Origin: Anniella stebbinsi
Taxonomy: Eukaryota; Chordata; Lepidosauria; Squamata; Anniellidae
Direction: 5' to 3'
Length of the DNA stretch: 64,000 nucleotides
Assembly (NCBI GenBank): GCA_029215795.1
Contig: JARDYH010000005.1
Coordinates: 15,408,001 to 15,472,000 of the forward strand
Position numbers and translations under genes: made by a program. Positions 1-13,049 of the stretch are shown in pieces. The notes below the pieces were generated by a model, which saw nothing but the letters and a program-made list of their open reading frames with translations, searched no databases and was not told the DNA's origin. Each line of letters opens with the position of its first letter. Within the stretch, counting starts at the first letter, position 1.

Positions 1-520
1 GCATTTCTATACCACCAAAGTGGCTTACAGGAATTCAGAAATTAAGAATAATAAATGAACACAGACATAATGAAACCCTAAAAACAACCTTAAAAACTGC
101 AACAATTTGAAAGGTTAGATTAATAAAATGTGTCTTGAGCCTCTTTCTGAAAGTAGAGACAGTGTGTTCCAAATATTTGAGAGCAACCCAGGACAAAGCC
201 CTTTCCCATGTGCCTAACAAGCCAGCCCCATGAGCAAGAGTGTCTTAGAAAGGGCCTCTTCTGCTGAACTTAGTAACTGAGCGGGTTCATGCCAAGATAA
301 GCCATGTCCTAAACCATTTAGTGCTTTAAAGGTTAAACCCAACACTTTGAATCGAGACCAGAAAACAATTGGCAACCTGGGCAGATCTTTCAGGATTGGA
401 ATGATGAGGTCCTTATACTGCACACCGGTTAGCAGCCTAGCTGCCTGATTTTGGACCAATTGAAGCTTCTGGACACTCTTCAAGGGTAGCCCCATGGAGA
501 GAGTACCAAGAGCTGTATTC
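1..520 (-). mobile_element. L2/CR1-group LINE, 3' fragment, truncated by the window edge
   Basis: Read on the minus strand, 495-214 encodes the C-terminal tail of a non-LTR reverse transcriptase, with the family pattern KLQLVQNQAARLLTG followed by a degenerate LPRLPI and FKVLGLTFKALNGLG. These match the end of L2/CR1-group ORF2 proteins. Downstream on that strand, 60-1 reads as the typical LINE 3' end (CTGTAAGCCACTTTGGTGG) and runs off the window. The frame is broken and only about 90 codons remain, so this is a dead 5'-truncated copy. It lies in what is probably intron 3 of PIN1. The left boundary is outside the window and the right boundary is approximate. Confidence 0.8.
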
Positions 521-1489
521 TGTGATAATTGTTAGTACTTTGGACCAAGCCAGCAACAGCCTCTTCCTGCTTTCTTTTGCTGCTGTCAGACTGGGACCAA
601 TGAGTCCCAAGTAAGCCGAGGAGTCTCAGACAAAGCTGAGGAGTCTCAGACATTCTTGGTAACCTTAAGTCAGTTCTTCTTGAAATCTGCTAAAAGGCTA
701 TCATGGCTAGGGCCAGACCATCAGTCTGCCGTGGCAGCTAGAGCAGAATGCGTTTCTCAGTCCATGGACAAATGCCCCATCTGTCCAGCAGACAGGCACC
801 CCCTGCAACTTCTAGTGTTCACTGCAAAGTGATGTAGAGGGGAGGGCAGGAACTTAGGCCTTGTCTATATGTACCGCAGAATTGAGGTACTAGAGTGGGC
901 TGCAACACTTCTGACTGCAGACTGGGGTGTTTTTTTAATACTCCCCTACATTAAAATTGACCCCAAAACCACAAATTGTCAGCCATTAAAGAGTGTTACT
1001 AAACTATCTCCAATAGCGGTCTGATAGATCTTATCTATTTAGTTTTAAAGGACTCTCATAAGGAATATACACTTTTTTTTAAAAAAAAAGTGGGACAAGG
1101 ACCTTCAAATGGTTCTATCAGGGCAGGTCTGGTGGTGGATAGGTGCTAAAGTAGGGAAGGATTTGATAGTGATAAATTTAAAACGAAACTTTTTCAAGCA
1201 TTTTTGTCAATGGTGTCTTACCCCATATAAGATCAAGAGGGATACATAATTCGACTCATGATAAACGCTGGAGGCGTGGTGAGTGAGGTATGCATATTTT
1301 TGGCACTGTGATGAAATAAAATCATATTTGATTGTGCGTCATATTGAGCTTATAATACATTATAAAATACAATTGGATTCATTAGGGGTGCTTCTGAGTT
1401 ATCTAAAAGGATGTGTAGAAATCTGTGATGTCGGGATGGTTATTAATTTGTTGACATCAGTTAAAATTTCTGTTGTGTCGCATGGGGAA
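521..1489. other. No recognised feature (probable intron)
   Basis: I see no credible coding frame here. There is a T-run followed by an A-run at about 1073-1089, and a stretch near 858 (CTTGTCTATATGTACC) that looks like a decayed DNA-transposon end. The rest is unassigned. Confidence 0.5.
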
Positions 1490-1510
1490 AACAACAACAA
1501 CAACAACAAC
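1490..1510. repeat. (AAC)n microsatellite
   Basis: Seven AAC repeats lie directly upstream of the LINE fragment that follows. Confidence 0.9.
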
Positions 1511-2905
1511 GCCCTTGTAGAACCCCTCCCAATATCCGGAAAATTTTAATAATTTTTGGCCAGTGGCAAATGTTCCTTTCCTGGGCAAGGTTCTTGAGCA
1601 GGTATTTGCCAACCAGGCACTCTTGAATGAGACTGATTATCTAGATCCATTTCAATGGGGGGGTTCAGGCCTAGTTTTGGCACGGAAACAGCCTTGGTTG
1701 CCCTGTCGGGAGAAAGATGGGGAGAATGTGATGTTGCTTCTCCTTGATCTCTCAGTGGCTTTTAATACCATCAACCATGGTATCCTTCTGGGACAATTGT
1801 CTGAGTTGGGAGCGTAAGGCACTGCATTGCGATGGTTTCGCTCGTACTTGGATTGTTGGCTTCAGAAGGTGGTACTTGGGGGATATTGCTTGGCTCCGTG
1901 GATTCCCCAGTATGGGGTTTTGCAGGAGTCAGTTTTGTCCCTCATGTTATTCAACATCTACATGAAACCGTTGAGTGTGGTCACCCAGAGTAGGCTGATG
2001 ACACGCAGCTCTATTTCTCCTTTTCATCAGCTGAGGCTGTGGATGTGCTAAATGGATGCCTGGCTCTAACTGTGGACTGGATGAGGGCTAATAAACTGAA
2101 ACTCAAGCCAGACAAGACTGAGATGCTGTTGGTGGAGGGTTCTCAACCTGTTCTGGATGGGGTTGCATTCCTCCTGAAGGAGCAGCTTCATGGCTTGGGT
2201 GGGTGGGGTCCTCCTGGAGCCATCTTTGTCACTTGGGGCTCAAGTAGACTCAGCGGCATTGAGTTCCTTCTACCAAATTTGGTTGGTGGCCCAGTTATGC
2301 CCCTTTTTGGACTGGGATAACCTCACTTCAGTTGTCTATGCTTTGGTAATCTCCAAGTTAAGATTCCTGCAATGCACTCTATGTGGGGCTGTCTTTGAAG
2401 ATGGCTCAGAAGCTGCAGAAGTGGCCAGACTGATAACAGGGACAAGACGGTCTGACCATATAAATCTGATTCTGGCTTGCTTGTACTTGGCTGCTTCTAT
2501 GTTTCAAGCCCAATTCAAGGTGCTGCTTTTGACCTATAAAGCTTTACACAGCTCAGGACCCCAGTACCTGATGGAACGCCTCTCTTGGCATGAATTGAAC
2601 CATACACGGCATTCTGCATCCAAGGCCCTTTTTCGGGTGCATCCATTGAGAGCTGCAACAAAGGACAGGGCATTTGGCAGCATATAATGAGGTTTTTTAT
2701 TGTTACCAGGTCCTGGGTTGTTTTTTGCTGGTTCTTTTAAATTGTTTTAGATATATGTTGTTGTGTGTGTTGTCTGTTTTTATGTCCTTACGTGAATGGT
2801 GTTTATGCTTTATAGAATGTATTTTACTGTTTTTTGAATTTTTGTGAACCGCTCGGAGAACTGTGGCTATGGGGTGGAATAGAAATGTAATAAATGAATG
2901 AAGTG
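1511..2905 (+). mobile_element. L2/CR1-group LINE, degraded reverse transcriptase plus 3' end
   Basis: The copy reads left to right through a non-LTR reverse transcriptase. NVPFLGKVLEQVF lies at about 1566-1604. Motif A is altered to DLSVAFNTINHG (1747-1782), so the second aspartate of the usual AFD is asparagine. The region 1905-1975 resembles GVPQGSVLSPMLFNIYMKPL. A YADDTQLYF-like catalytic stretch falls at about 1993-2020, and KLKPDKTEMLLV at about 2098-2133. The frame shifts several times and stops interrupt it. After the coding part, 2692-2905 is a T-rich 3' UTR ending in the LINE tail GTGAACCGCTCGGAGAACTG and ATAAATGAATGAA. The 5' half (endonuclease) is missing. The copy is not functional. 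Confidence 0.85.
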
Positions 2906-3751
<846 letters not shown>

Positions 3752-4065
3752 AAGTGCCTTGGCGCGACGCGATTGGAAAGGAAAGGGTGGCGGGAAAAAG
3801 GAACAAGAGAACCTTTATTCCAACCCTCTGTGCACTCTCTATCCCTGAACAAACTTCATATCTAGCTTTTTTTTATTTTATCAACCCCCCTTGTTTCTTA
3901 TCTTAATACCTTCTTTGACACCTTTATGCAATGTTTTCCCCCACCCGTAGAGATGCATGGTTAGCCAAGGCTGAAAACACAATCGAAACAAGGAGACAGT
4001 AGCATCTTTCATAGACACAGCGAGGATGTTTTAAAGAAAAAATAAATAAGCCCACAGCCGCATGA
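3752..4065 (+). other. PIN1: Probable PIN1 3' UTR
   Basis: This is sequence after the PIN1 stop codon with no repeat I recognise. An AATAAA at 4041-4046 would be a suitable poly(A) signal about 290 bases past the stop. UTR extent is inferred from that signal only. Confidence 0.5.
4041..4046 (+). terminator. Candidate poly(A) signal for PIN1
   Basis: AATAAA, overlapping a second AATAA, is the first canonical signal after the PIN1 stop. Cleavage site not determined. Confidence 0.45.
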
Positions 4066-6675
4066 GTTTGATATTGACGATTCCTCCAGTTCAGGAGACG
4101 CGTTTGTGCTACAGGGTCATACTCCAGTGCTTTCGTTCCACATTCAAAATAGAACAGAGATATTTATTACAGGGCTCCACTGATGGTGGCAAAACTTAGC
4201 TCTTGGTGTTTTAGATAGAATTAAAATCTCTTCCACTAATGTCCATCCTTGTTTAGGTAAAAAAGTAATATTCTCTTCCACCATGCCCCCAGCCCTCTCG
4301 CCTAGAATTCAGCGGCATTCAGCTTTCCAAATGGCCAATTGCAAGGCCCATTCTTCTGCAGCATAGCCTGACAGACTCCCTTTAAAATAGCAAACTCCAA
4401 TGTACAGCTCCCTACCTGAGCCACAATAGTGCACCAACGGAGCCCACTGGGCTTTCCTATTCACTTCCATAAAGGGGAGGTTTCCATGCATGTGAAGGGA
4501 TGTGTACCCCCTCTATTGCATTGCCACTCCATTGAAGTGAATGGGGAAGACCTGCTTATGCAGGGATTCAGAGTGGGCCTCCCTGCATACCCAGGACGTA
4601 TGCTTTCATGTTGATTTAAAATGTGAAGATGCCTTTTTAGACAAGCAGAGATGTTAGACCATTGGTACCCTTCCCATGCAGCTTCCTTTCCCCTCCCCCA
4701 AGTTTATACCCATGTAAAATTACACTAGGATAAACTGTGTTAACCATTCCTGCGTATGGTTCTTGATGTTGAAATGCCATCCCAAGAGAGGGCAGTTAGA
4801 TGTAGGCTTCCAGGATTTTTGTTTTTTATTCTATCCTTTTTTTTTTTAAAAGAGGCAAGTCATGATCCATTTGTGGTTTTAAAACACACACACTGTAAAA
4901 GTCACTCTTTCAGTTTTGCTGTATTGCTTTCTGTTTAGTAAAATCAATAAGATTCCCACCAAGTTCCTAGCTTTTTGGTCTGATGCAAGCAAGCTTTGTG
5001 TATATATATGTATAGAGAGAGTGTTCCAGTTCTCTTATGCAAGAAAAATAAAAAACCCCTCACCAATGAAATATCAATGGAGTTTTGACCTTGTTGTTTT
5101 TCTTGCCCTCTACTACTACTTGATGGGTAGGTATCTTGCTTTTATGTTCCTTTTGCAAGGTTTGAACATTTTAAAAAACCCAGAACTCTTGAGTTATATA
5201 TATAGGACTTGTCTCAATTTTACTGCAGGCTGGCACAATTTGTAAGCCGCCAAGCTGAATGCAGCTTGCCTGAATCGTACCATGCTGAGTGCAAACCTCC
5301 TGTTATGGCCAGCACTCCAGTGTGTTAAGATGAGGACTGCCTTACATGCTTGCTGGGCAGCATTCAGTTTGATGGATCACAAGTTGTGCAGGCCCGCACT
5401 GACAACACGATGAGAAGAATTCATTGGGAAGGAGAAGAAAAAAAATTGCAGCTAAGTATTGTCCTTTGGAATTTCTCAATGCAGAGCCCTGTGTAGGAAA
5501 AGATGGAAGAAGCGTTTATTGAATAAATGAGATGCTTGTCCCAGGTGTCAAGTAGCCATGTCGCTGGAAGATGAAAATTGGTAGTGCTGAAGAGGAAAAA
5601 CGGGAGCGAGACAGTACAAATAGTCCAGGAAAACTCACGTCTTCCAGGGTGACCAAATACTGAGGCGTGTATGTTTTGTACAATGGTGTAAGTCAACTTC
5701 CTGCGGGTGAGGTCTAGATCTTGCCATGTTCCAGATGATGTTTCAAAAATGGAATGAGACTGAATGTCAGAATGGGCTTGGCTTGGTAAACTGTATATCT
5801 TTTTCTGTTTCCTTAAAGTGCATTGTTTTACCTGGGTATATTGCAAATCAAGCTAGGGTGAACTCACCCAATACTAGACCTATGAATTCTGTAGTTGGTA
5901 GTAAATGATAATCTTGATTTAACAAATTTTTGATATGGGCCTGCTCAGATTTTGGAATCAAACCTTTCACTTTTGGGTTTTGAATAAATCCAGAATAATC
6001 AAGTCCAAGTCAGAGAATGCGACATCTTGCTGCTACCCAATAACCTACACAATCCAGCCAACAGGTGCCATAAACAGAGACCACAAGGATGCAAATACTC
6101 ATCACACTAGCTCTCTCTCGCACACACACTCACACTCCAAAATCTATTTTCAAAACTTTTGCGAAGGTAAATTTTGGGGAATTTAAGATTTTCAACTTGT
6201 GCATCATTCCGCTTCAGTCCAAGTGAAGGAAATCTTTTGTATATGCCAGTTCATTTTAAAAAACAAACAAACACCTTATTCTGAAGCTTCCGGTATTTTA
6301 CTAGTAATCTAAGAAGAAGTGGATTAAATGGACAGGCTTACCTGGTAGTTGTCTTGAACTTAATAAAGTTGCACAGCACTCCAAAGTTCATGTGTGTTTT
6401 TTCCTCCAACAGAAATAGTTCTAGCGAAATGGTACTCTGTTGCAGTTTTAGCCAATTTCTACACTATAGTCACATTTATTTTCATGCAGTGTCTGGGTGC
6501 ATTCATAAGACCACAAACTGTTTAGTTGCTTACTGTATAGCCAGTAAACCATGTGAGCTATGGGAGCCAACAGCAACACCCGTTTCCCCATCTTTATGAA
6601 AATGGGACCATTAGCATCTAGCATCCACCTGGCTCCTGGTAAGTTAAAGACATCTTTCTGAACACTTAACCCCAA
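4066..6675. other. No recognised feature, 2.6 kb
   Basis: This is AT-rich single-copy-looking sequence. Short low-complexity spots occur near 4830-4850 (T/A run), 5003-5022 (TATATATATG type) and 6119-6135 (CACACACACTCACACTCC). Open frames here are short and show no family resemblance. Confidence 0.5.
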
Positions 6676-6804
6676 CCTTCCCCAATTTGGTGCCCTCCCA
6701 AATATTTTGGACTTCAACTCTCATCATCCCTTACCATTGGCTATGATGGCTGGGGTTGATGGGAGTTGTAATCTCAAACATCTGGAAGGCACCAGCTTGG
6801 GGAA
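6676..6804. mobile_element. Short palindromic MITE (GATGTTTTGGACTACAACTCCCA family), copy 1
   Basis: The two halves are reverse complements. The left side reads TTTGGTGCCCTCCC then TTTTGGACTTCAACTC; the right side reads GGGAGTTGTAATCTCAAACA then GGAAGGCACCAGCTTGGGG. This roughly 130-bp foldback recurs about ten times in the window and is very common in squamate DNA. It has no coding capacity. Confidence 0.85.
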
Positions 6805-8195
6805 ATCTGGTTTACCCCTTCACACTGGCATTCTTGAGTGGATTCTCCTGCTCTTCGCTCTGCTTCCCTCGTCTGACTAGTGTCTTTGCCCTGGCTGAAT
6901 TCAGTCAGTGGGAGACGAGTGCTCGGTTCACTTTATGGAAGGGTGGTGAAACTTTCTATCCTGCAGACCGCCTGCTTGTATGAAGTTAGTGCTCTGTGTG
7001 GAGGCCTGTATGTGTGATAGCCCAATTTGTATTGCTCTCTGATCAAAGTTAGACCTGCTTAGAGAGAAGTACTTGCTTTGTACAAAAAAACAATCATGCA
7101 TGGTGGGGGGACAGAAAAGACTAAAATTCTGCTACCACATGAACAGAAACCTTGTCTCTACTGAAGGTTTGAAATAGGGCTTGGATTGTAAGCCAGAAGG
7201 CAGGGCCTCTGTTTTAGTCTCTTGTATGCACAGTGCCCAGTTACTGGAAGCATTCTAGAAATTTGTAATTGGTCAATACTAATGTTTTACAGGAGCAAGT
7301 GAGCCTCTGTGTGCCTTGCCTAAGGGCACACGCTGAGATTGTGAGAGGTAAATCCATGTCTATTCACTGCATCAAAATGGCTGTCACTCTGGAGCAGTAG
7401 TGATGAGGCACTTGGAAGAGCAGATAGCTTCGTGTTCAAGACTATATTTGGGTGGTAACCCAAAAACCGGGGGGGGGGGGGTTGCATGTGCACTGGCTAT
7501 TTTCATCCCTGCACTTTACCTCATGAACCAAGGCTTCTGGGGAAAGAAAAGACCAGTGCATTGGATGAATGTTTTGTTGCCATAGCAACACATTTTTTTA
7601 AAAAATAAGTCTCCCAGCTGCAGAGTGACAGGTAGGTGGAACCGGTTGTGGTGGACAGGGAGGAAGAAGGAAAATTTACCAAAATGGCCATGGTGTGATG
7701 AGAAAAGTATAAAAGGAGGGAAAGGGTGGGTAACGATTGCATTTTAAAAAAGTGGTAAACTGGTTGAATTTAAGTACTGGGAAGGTAATTCCCTGAAGCA
7801 GGATGTGTGCCTGGCCTTCCCCCTGACCTGGAATGAGTTGGCCTTTGTCTTTAATATGAGGGAAGTTCTTTAGCTGACCAAATCCAGAACTAAACTTCCC
7901 TCAGTCAAAGTTAACCGGTCAAGCCTGTTTTTGTGGAAATGGGAGGCACAATCAAGGAGTCTACACAATCCTCAGTGAAAGGAATGATTGCTGTGGAGAT
8001 CCAATTGCCGTGATGTGAAGCTCCCATCGATTTCTGCAGAGGTAGGGAAGAAGTTAACTGAAAGGTATCCTGAACCATCCTCTCAGTTTCTTTTGTTTAC
8101 AAGTGCTATGCTAGAAGGTGGAACCAGTGTCCCTCAAAAGGGCATACACCTTTCTGTCATACCATTTGGCAATTTATCACAGTGTGTAGTCCCAA
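6805..8195. other. No recognised gene; faint SINE/LINE tail
   Basis: At about 7180-7280 the text GATTGTAAGCC...CAGGGCCTCTGTTTTAGTCT resembles a SINE/LINE 3' tail. A G-run lies at 7471-7482. The remainder is unassigned. Confidence 0.4.
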
Positions 8196-8306
8196 GGGTA
8201 CCTGGTGCCCTTCAGATATTTTGTACCATAATTACCACAAAACCCAGCTAATGAGGTAGATTATGGGAATTACTGTCCAAAATATCTGGAGGATGCCAAG
8301 TTGCTT
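8196..8306. mobile_element. Short palindromic MITE, copy 2 (diverged)
   Basis: CCTGGTGCCCTTCAGATATT on the left is complemented by AATATCTGGAGGATGCCAAG on the right. It is the same family as 6676-6804 but older. Confidence 0.7.
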
Positions 8307-8321
8307 ATCCTGGGTCTAGTA

Positions 8322-8455
8322 CAGGGGTGCGCAACATGTTCCCAAATGTTTTGGACTACACTTCCCATCAGCCCTAGCCTACAAAGCCCAACAGTGAGAA
8401 ATGATTGGCGCTCTGGCCTTTCAGATGTTTTGACCTAGCAGTTGCCCACCCTGGT
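8322..8455. mobile_element. Short palindromic MITE, copy 3 (diverged)
   Basis: It starts CAGGGGTGCGCAAC, holds AAATGTTTTGGACTACACTT, and ends CAGATGTTTTGACCTAGCAG then TTGCCCACCCTGG. This is a decayed member of the same foldback family, 15 bp from copy 2. Confidence 0.65.
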
Positions 8456-8457
8456 CT

Positions 8458-8625
8458 AGTCTCATCCATCTGAGCAGCATACAGAACCAGACCTGGTTAG
8501 CTATAGCCATGGCACTATGTCATCTAGCAGAGCTGGCCAGGATGGTATGAGACCTTGATAAGCTTCTGCCAACCAGAGTAGGTAATACTAGGTTAGATGG
8601 ACCAATGGTCTGACGTAGCTTTATT
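8458..8625 (+). mobile_element. Squamate interspersed SINE-like repeat
   Basis: The 3' part (TTAGATGGACCAATGGTCTG, about 8592-8611) is a familiar tail of squamate short repeats. The part before it (ACCAGACCTGGTTAGCTATA) is vaguely like a 5S-derived head, but that match is weak. Confidence 0.45.
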
Positions 8626-8823
8626 TTTTCATCATTCTTTGAGACATTTTCCCCACTGTTTCTAAACTAGCACAAAGCTTGCCAAAGACACAAATTCACC
8701 CCCAGCCTAAATATTCATTCAGCATTTAAAAGCCACTATCAGATTTGGATTTCTGTCGTTTGAGATACTTGCTGATTTGGGGTTGAGAACTTTCTGTCCA
8801 TGGTGTGTTTGGCTCTAGGACAT

Positions 8824-8985
8824 CCTTCCCTAAACCTGGCAGCCCCCCTCCCAGCCATGTGCTTTGGACTACTACTCCCATCATTCCCAGTCAGCATGGC
8901 CAGTGGTGGCTGGGAGCGTTAATGGGAGCTGTGGTCCAAAACACCTGGGGGGTGGGGGGAGCTCCAGGTTTGGGAAGTTGTGTTC
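8824..8985. mobile_element. Short palindromic MITE, copy 4
   Basis: The left arm holds TTGGACTACTACTCCCATCA and the right arm AATGGGAGCTGTGGTCCAAA. The outer arms are CTAAACCTGGCAGCCCC and GGGAGCTCCAGGTTTGGGAA. Confidence 0.8.
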
Positions 8986-9076
8986 TAGCGTATGACATAT
9001 TTGCTACATAGGTGCAGGCTGCTTTGGGCTGTGGATGGAACTGGGGCTTATTTTAGCTGTAGGACAAGATGAAAGC

Positions 9077-10695
9077 TAGGGATGTGCACTGACCCCCCCG
9101 GATCGGATTGGATAGCGGATCGGAATCGGACCTGGGGGATCGGATCGGAGGATGATCGGATCGGATCGGACCCGATCCTGATCCGCGGATCGGATGTCCG
9201 ATCCCGATCGGACGCCATTTTGAATGCTTTTTCCCATAGCAAAGTATTGTTTTACAAAAACGCCTATAACTTTTTCATTTTTAATGATAGAAGGATGAAA
9301 CTTGGGCACATTGTAGAATGGTTAGGGATAGTTATTGTGAGAAATTTCAGAAAGATTGGTGCATGCGTTTTGTGGCAATTAATTTTTTAATAAATAACCA
9401 GGAATGCCTATAACTTTGTCATTTTTAAAGTTACACACATGAAACTTTGCCACATTGTAGGTGGTACCTTGGGACCTATGTGTGTGAAATTTCAGAAACA
9501 TAGGTATTTGCCTTGTGTGGCAATTAATTTTTGAAACAATGAGAAAAGAAACACCTATAACGTTGTCATTTTTAACGTTACACACATGAAACTTTGCCAC
9601 ATTGTAGGTGGTACCTTGGGACCTATGTGTGTGAAATTTCAGAAACATAGGTGCTTGCCTTGTGTGGCAATTAATTTTAGAAAAATGGGTAGTAGTGGGG
9701 TAAATACAGTTATGCCTCCCACTTTTTTATTTTTAAAGATACAAACAGGAAACTTGGGCACATTACAGGTAACACTTGGCTTGATATGTGTGTGAAATTT
9801 CAGAAACATAGGTGCTTGCCTTGTGTGGCAATTAATTTTTGAAACAATGAGGAAAGAAATGCCTATAACTTTTTTATTTTAAAAGTTAGAAGTCTGAAAG
9901 TTGCTCACTTTGTAGATGGATTAGGGGTAGTTGTCTGTCAGAAATTTCAGAAAGTTAGGTCCAGGCATTTGGTGGCTACGAATTTTTTAGATTAAAAGTT
10001 ATAAAAGTTTTTCCACAGAGGCTTGGGCTGTCAATTGCACCCCCCTCCCCCGCCTCCCCCTCCCTTTTTTATCTGTCAAAACTCGGCACAAGGCAAGCAC
10101 CTATGTTTCTGAAATTTCACACACATATCAAGCCATGTGTTACCTGTAATGTGCCCAAGTTTCCTGTTTGTATCTTTAAAAATAAAAAAGTGGGAGGCAT
10201 AACTGTATTTACCCCACTACTACCCATTTTTCTAAAATTAATTGCTACACAAGGCAAGCACCTACGTTTCTGAAATTTCACACACATAGGTCCCAAGGTA
10301 CCACCTACAATGTGGCAAAGTTTCATGTATGTAACTTTAAAAATGACAAAGTTATAGGCATTCCTGGGTATTTATTAAAAAATTAATTGCCACAAAACGC
10401 ATACACCAATCTTTCTGAAATTTCTCACAGATAATTATCCCTAACCAGTCTACAATGTGCCCAAGTTTCATCCTTTTATCATTAAAAATAAAAAAGTTAT
10501 AGGCGTTTTTGTAAAACAATACTTTGCTATGGGAAAAAGCATTCAAAATGGCGTCCGATCCGCCAATCCGATCCGGATCAGAACTCAGCGGATCGGATCA
10601 GATCAGATTGGAGGGTTGGTCGGATCAGATTTTTCCGATTTTGGGGCAGATCGGATTCCGATCGTGGATCGGATCCGATCCGATGCACATCCCTA
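9077..10695. mobile_element. Large foldback hAT element B1 (GGATCGGA family, long form)
   Basis: Perfect 8-bp duplications ATGAAAGC flank the element (9069-9076 and 10696-10703). The ends are inverted: TAGGGATGTGCAC on the left, ATGCACATCCCTA on the right. Inside each end is a dense array of GGATCGGA/GATCGGAT motifs (about 9100-9210 and 10555-10690), then GCCATTTT and CCCATAG. The core is made of about 146-bp tandem units. Units near 9263, 9405, 9553, 9712 and 9853 form the left arm and inverted units form the right arm (about 10085-10520), so the whole element can fold back on itself. There is no transposase. The 8-bp duplication and TAGGG end point to the hAT superfamily. Confidence 0.9.
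9255..10000. repeat. About 146-bp tandem units inside B1
   Basis: Units recur at spacings of roughly 140-155 bp. Each carries CCTATAACTTTGTCATTTTT or a variant, then ATGAAACTTTGCCACATTGT and GTGTGTGAAATTTCAGAAAC. The same units in inverted order fill 10085-10520. The ATGAAACTTGG core is also found in the units of 21190-22306. Confidence 0.85.
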
Positions 10696-10703
10696 ATGAA
10701 AGC

Positions 10704-11146
10704 ATGTCTGCCTCTTCCCTACCACTCTCAGGGAGCAGACTAGCAAGTGTTCATAATTCCTTCTAGTGAAGCTCCTGCTTTTAGAACTGTGGGGCAGGTC
10801 ACCCGAAGTCCAAGAGAGAGGAATTCTGAATTCCATGACAGTTACCATCCAATATACATCAAGAGGAATTAACCAGCAGGACTTCTGCATTTCAAGCAGA
10901 AGTATAGTGAGGAGAAACATGATGGTTTCCTGCACAATTATTTTTAGGTCACTTCCATCAAAAGGGTTATCCATCACATATTGTCGTATCCACATTGAAC
11001 AAGGCTAGCAGATGTATGATTGCCACATGGGAGTTATTAGAGCATTGTGACCTCTGTCTACAGAATTCAGATGGATTGCTTTCATCTTCCTCCTTAGGAT
11101 GCAGAAAGGACTGTATTCTGAGAAAATGGCATTTTCTGTAGAGCAG
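10704..11146. other. No recognised feature
   Basis: Single-copy-looking sequence between B1 and a MITE. The short open frames on both strands look like chance. Confidence 0.5.
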
Positions 11147-11272
11147 AGATAGGCAAACTGGAGCCCTCCAGGTGTTTTGGACTACAATTCCCATAATCTC
11201 TGACAATTGCCATGCTGCCTGAGCTGATGGGAGCTATTAGTTTAAGGCATCTATAGGGCACCAGGTTGGCTG
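11147..11272. mobile_element. Short palindromic MITE, copy 5
   Basis: AGCCCTCCAGGTGTTTTGGA then CTACAATTCCCATAATCTCT on the left; GATGGGAGCTATTAG and AGGGCACCAGGTTGGC on the right. Same foldback family. Confidence 0.8.
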
Positions 11273-11525
11273 CCCCCATTGTCAAGAGTAAGGTGTAATC
11301 GGGATCTTTTGTTTAATTTGAGATTAACCAATCCCCCCCCCCCAAAAAAAAAAAAACTCCTGGTGCTTCCCTAACACATTTAAGAGTTGGGATAAATAAC
11401 AGCAGAAGGGGAAGGTAAGAATGGATAAATCTATCATTTTTTTTAAAAAAGTCTGCACAGAAATTGATACACATTTCTGCTAATACACACCTTTTTGTGT
11501 ACATTTTTTCAGATATTTTGCAAGC

Positions 11526-11528
<3 letters not shown>

Positions 11529-11556
<28 letters not shown>

Positions 11557-12486
11557 TTATTTCTTACCTGCTTCTCCATTTGGATCGAGGCGGGGAACAA
11601 CAATATGATAAAATACATAAAACTGATTAAAACATGACCCACATTATTAAAACTGCATTTAAACATCCTAAAACATCCTAAAAACGTCCTAAAAACATTC
11701 TAAAATTCTACTGGATATGTCCGCCGGAAGAGAAAAGTCTTTATGGCTTTCTTAAATTCTAAAAGACTGTTAAGTTGATGAGTCTCCTCCGGCAGGTCAT
11801 TCCACAGTCTGGGAGCGGCAGAAGAGAAGGTTCTCTGGGTAACGGTTGTCAGCCTAGTCTTGGCCAACTGTAGTCAGTTCTTCCCAGAGTATTTGAGCGT
11901 GCGGGGCAGATTGTATGGGAGATGGCGATCCCGCAGGTAACCTGGACCCAAACCATATAGGGCTTTAAAGGTAATAACCAACACTTTATACTTCGCCCGG
12001 AAACTAATTGGCAGCCAGTGGAGCGATTTTAAAGCTGGCGTAATATGGTCACCCCTAAGTGTACCGGTGACCAACCTGGCTGCCATATTTTGAACTAGTT
12101 GAAGTTTCTGGACTAGGCACAGAGGTAGCCTTATGTACAGCGCATTGCAGAAGTCGAGCCTCGAAGTTACCAGTGAGTGCACTACCGTCTTTAGGTCTTC
12201 CAACTCTAGGAAGGGGCGCAGCTGGTGTATCAGCCGAAGCTGATAGTAGCCACTCCTGGCCGTCGCATCTATCTGGGCTGTCATTTGGTGCGACAGATCC
12301 AGGAACACCCCCAAGCTGCGAACGCAGTCTTTCAGGGGGAGTGTAACTCCATCCAGAACCGGTTGACACACCTCCAAACCCAGGTTGCGGCCTTTGACAG
12401 CAAGCACCTCCGTCTTGTCTGTATTCAGCTTCAGTTTGTTTTTCCTCATCCAGCCCATTACCGCTTCCAAGCATTCATTCATTCCT
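11529..12486 (-). mobile_element. L2-type LINE, 5'-truncated copy with reverse transcriptase C-terminus
   Basis: On the minus strand 12482-11874 is open for 202 codons. MNECLEAVMGWMRKNKLKLN and TDKTEVLAV come first, then SLGVFLD, VTSRLDFCNALY, VQKLQLVQNMAARLVTG, LKSLHWLPI and FKALYGLGPGYL. These are the classic landmarks of the end of an L2-group ORF2. The 3' UTR follows and ends in CCCCGCCTCGATCC, GCAGGTAAGAAATAAATTAT and an (ATT)n tail (11531-11557 on the plus strand). The catalytic RT core is missing. A GCAGTTA word sits at both edges (about 11525 and 12493), a possible short target duplication. It is well preserved but lacks its own start and promoter. Confidence 0.9.
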
Positions 12487-12955
12487 GTAACAGGCAGTTA
12501 TGTACATGATTTTCATTTATGTACACATTTTCGTGCCCATTTCCCCCAAAATATACCTATTTTGAATGGGAGAATTGTGCATTGCAAAATTTGGAGAGCT
12601 GTGAATAATGAAGGAGAATGGTTTCAGTTTGTGTATTGGTCTGATCAATGCAAATCAAGTAGTTTCATATCACAATGCAAATCAAACCCATTCCTCCCCC
12701 ATCCCTAGCTGTAGCTTAGGTTGAGCACATGTTTTTCATGCAGAATGTCACAGGTTTTATCTTACTTGGTTTGTCTCACTCCTATTCGTGTTTGCAATCT
12801 GTTTTTGTTTGAAAAGCGGAAGTGCATGATTTGAATAGGAACGATGTGCATTTTCCTCCCATTGACTAATACATAAAAAAGTGTTGGTTGTTTTAAGTGC
12901 AAATTTTTCAAATGTGATCAAACGTTCAGGGATATGTGAAGTTTTGGATGGCTTA
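12487..12955. other. No recognised feature
   Basis: AT-rich sequence with no motif or repeat I can name. Confidence 0.45.
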
Positions 12956-13049
12956 TAAAAGGGGCTTAGATAAATTCCTGGAGGAGAAGGCTATCAATGG
13001 CTACTTGTTCTGATAGCTATGTGCTACCTCCAATATCTGAGGCAGTGAG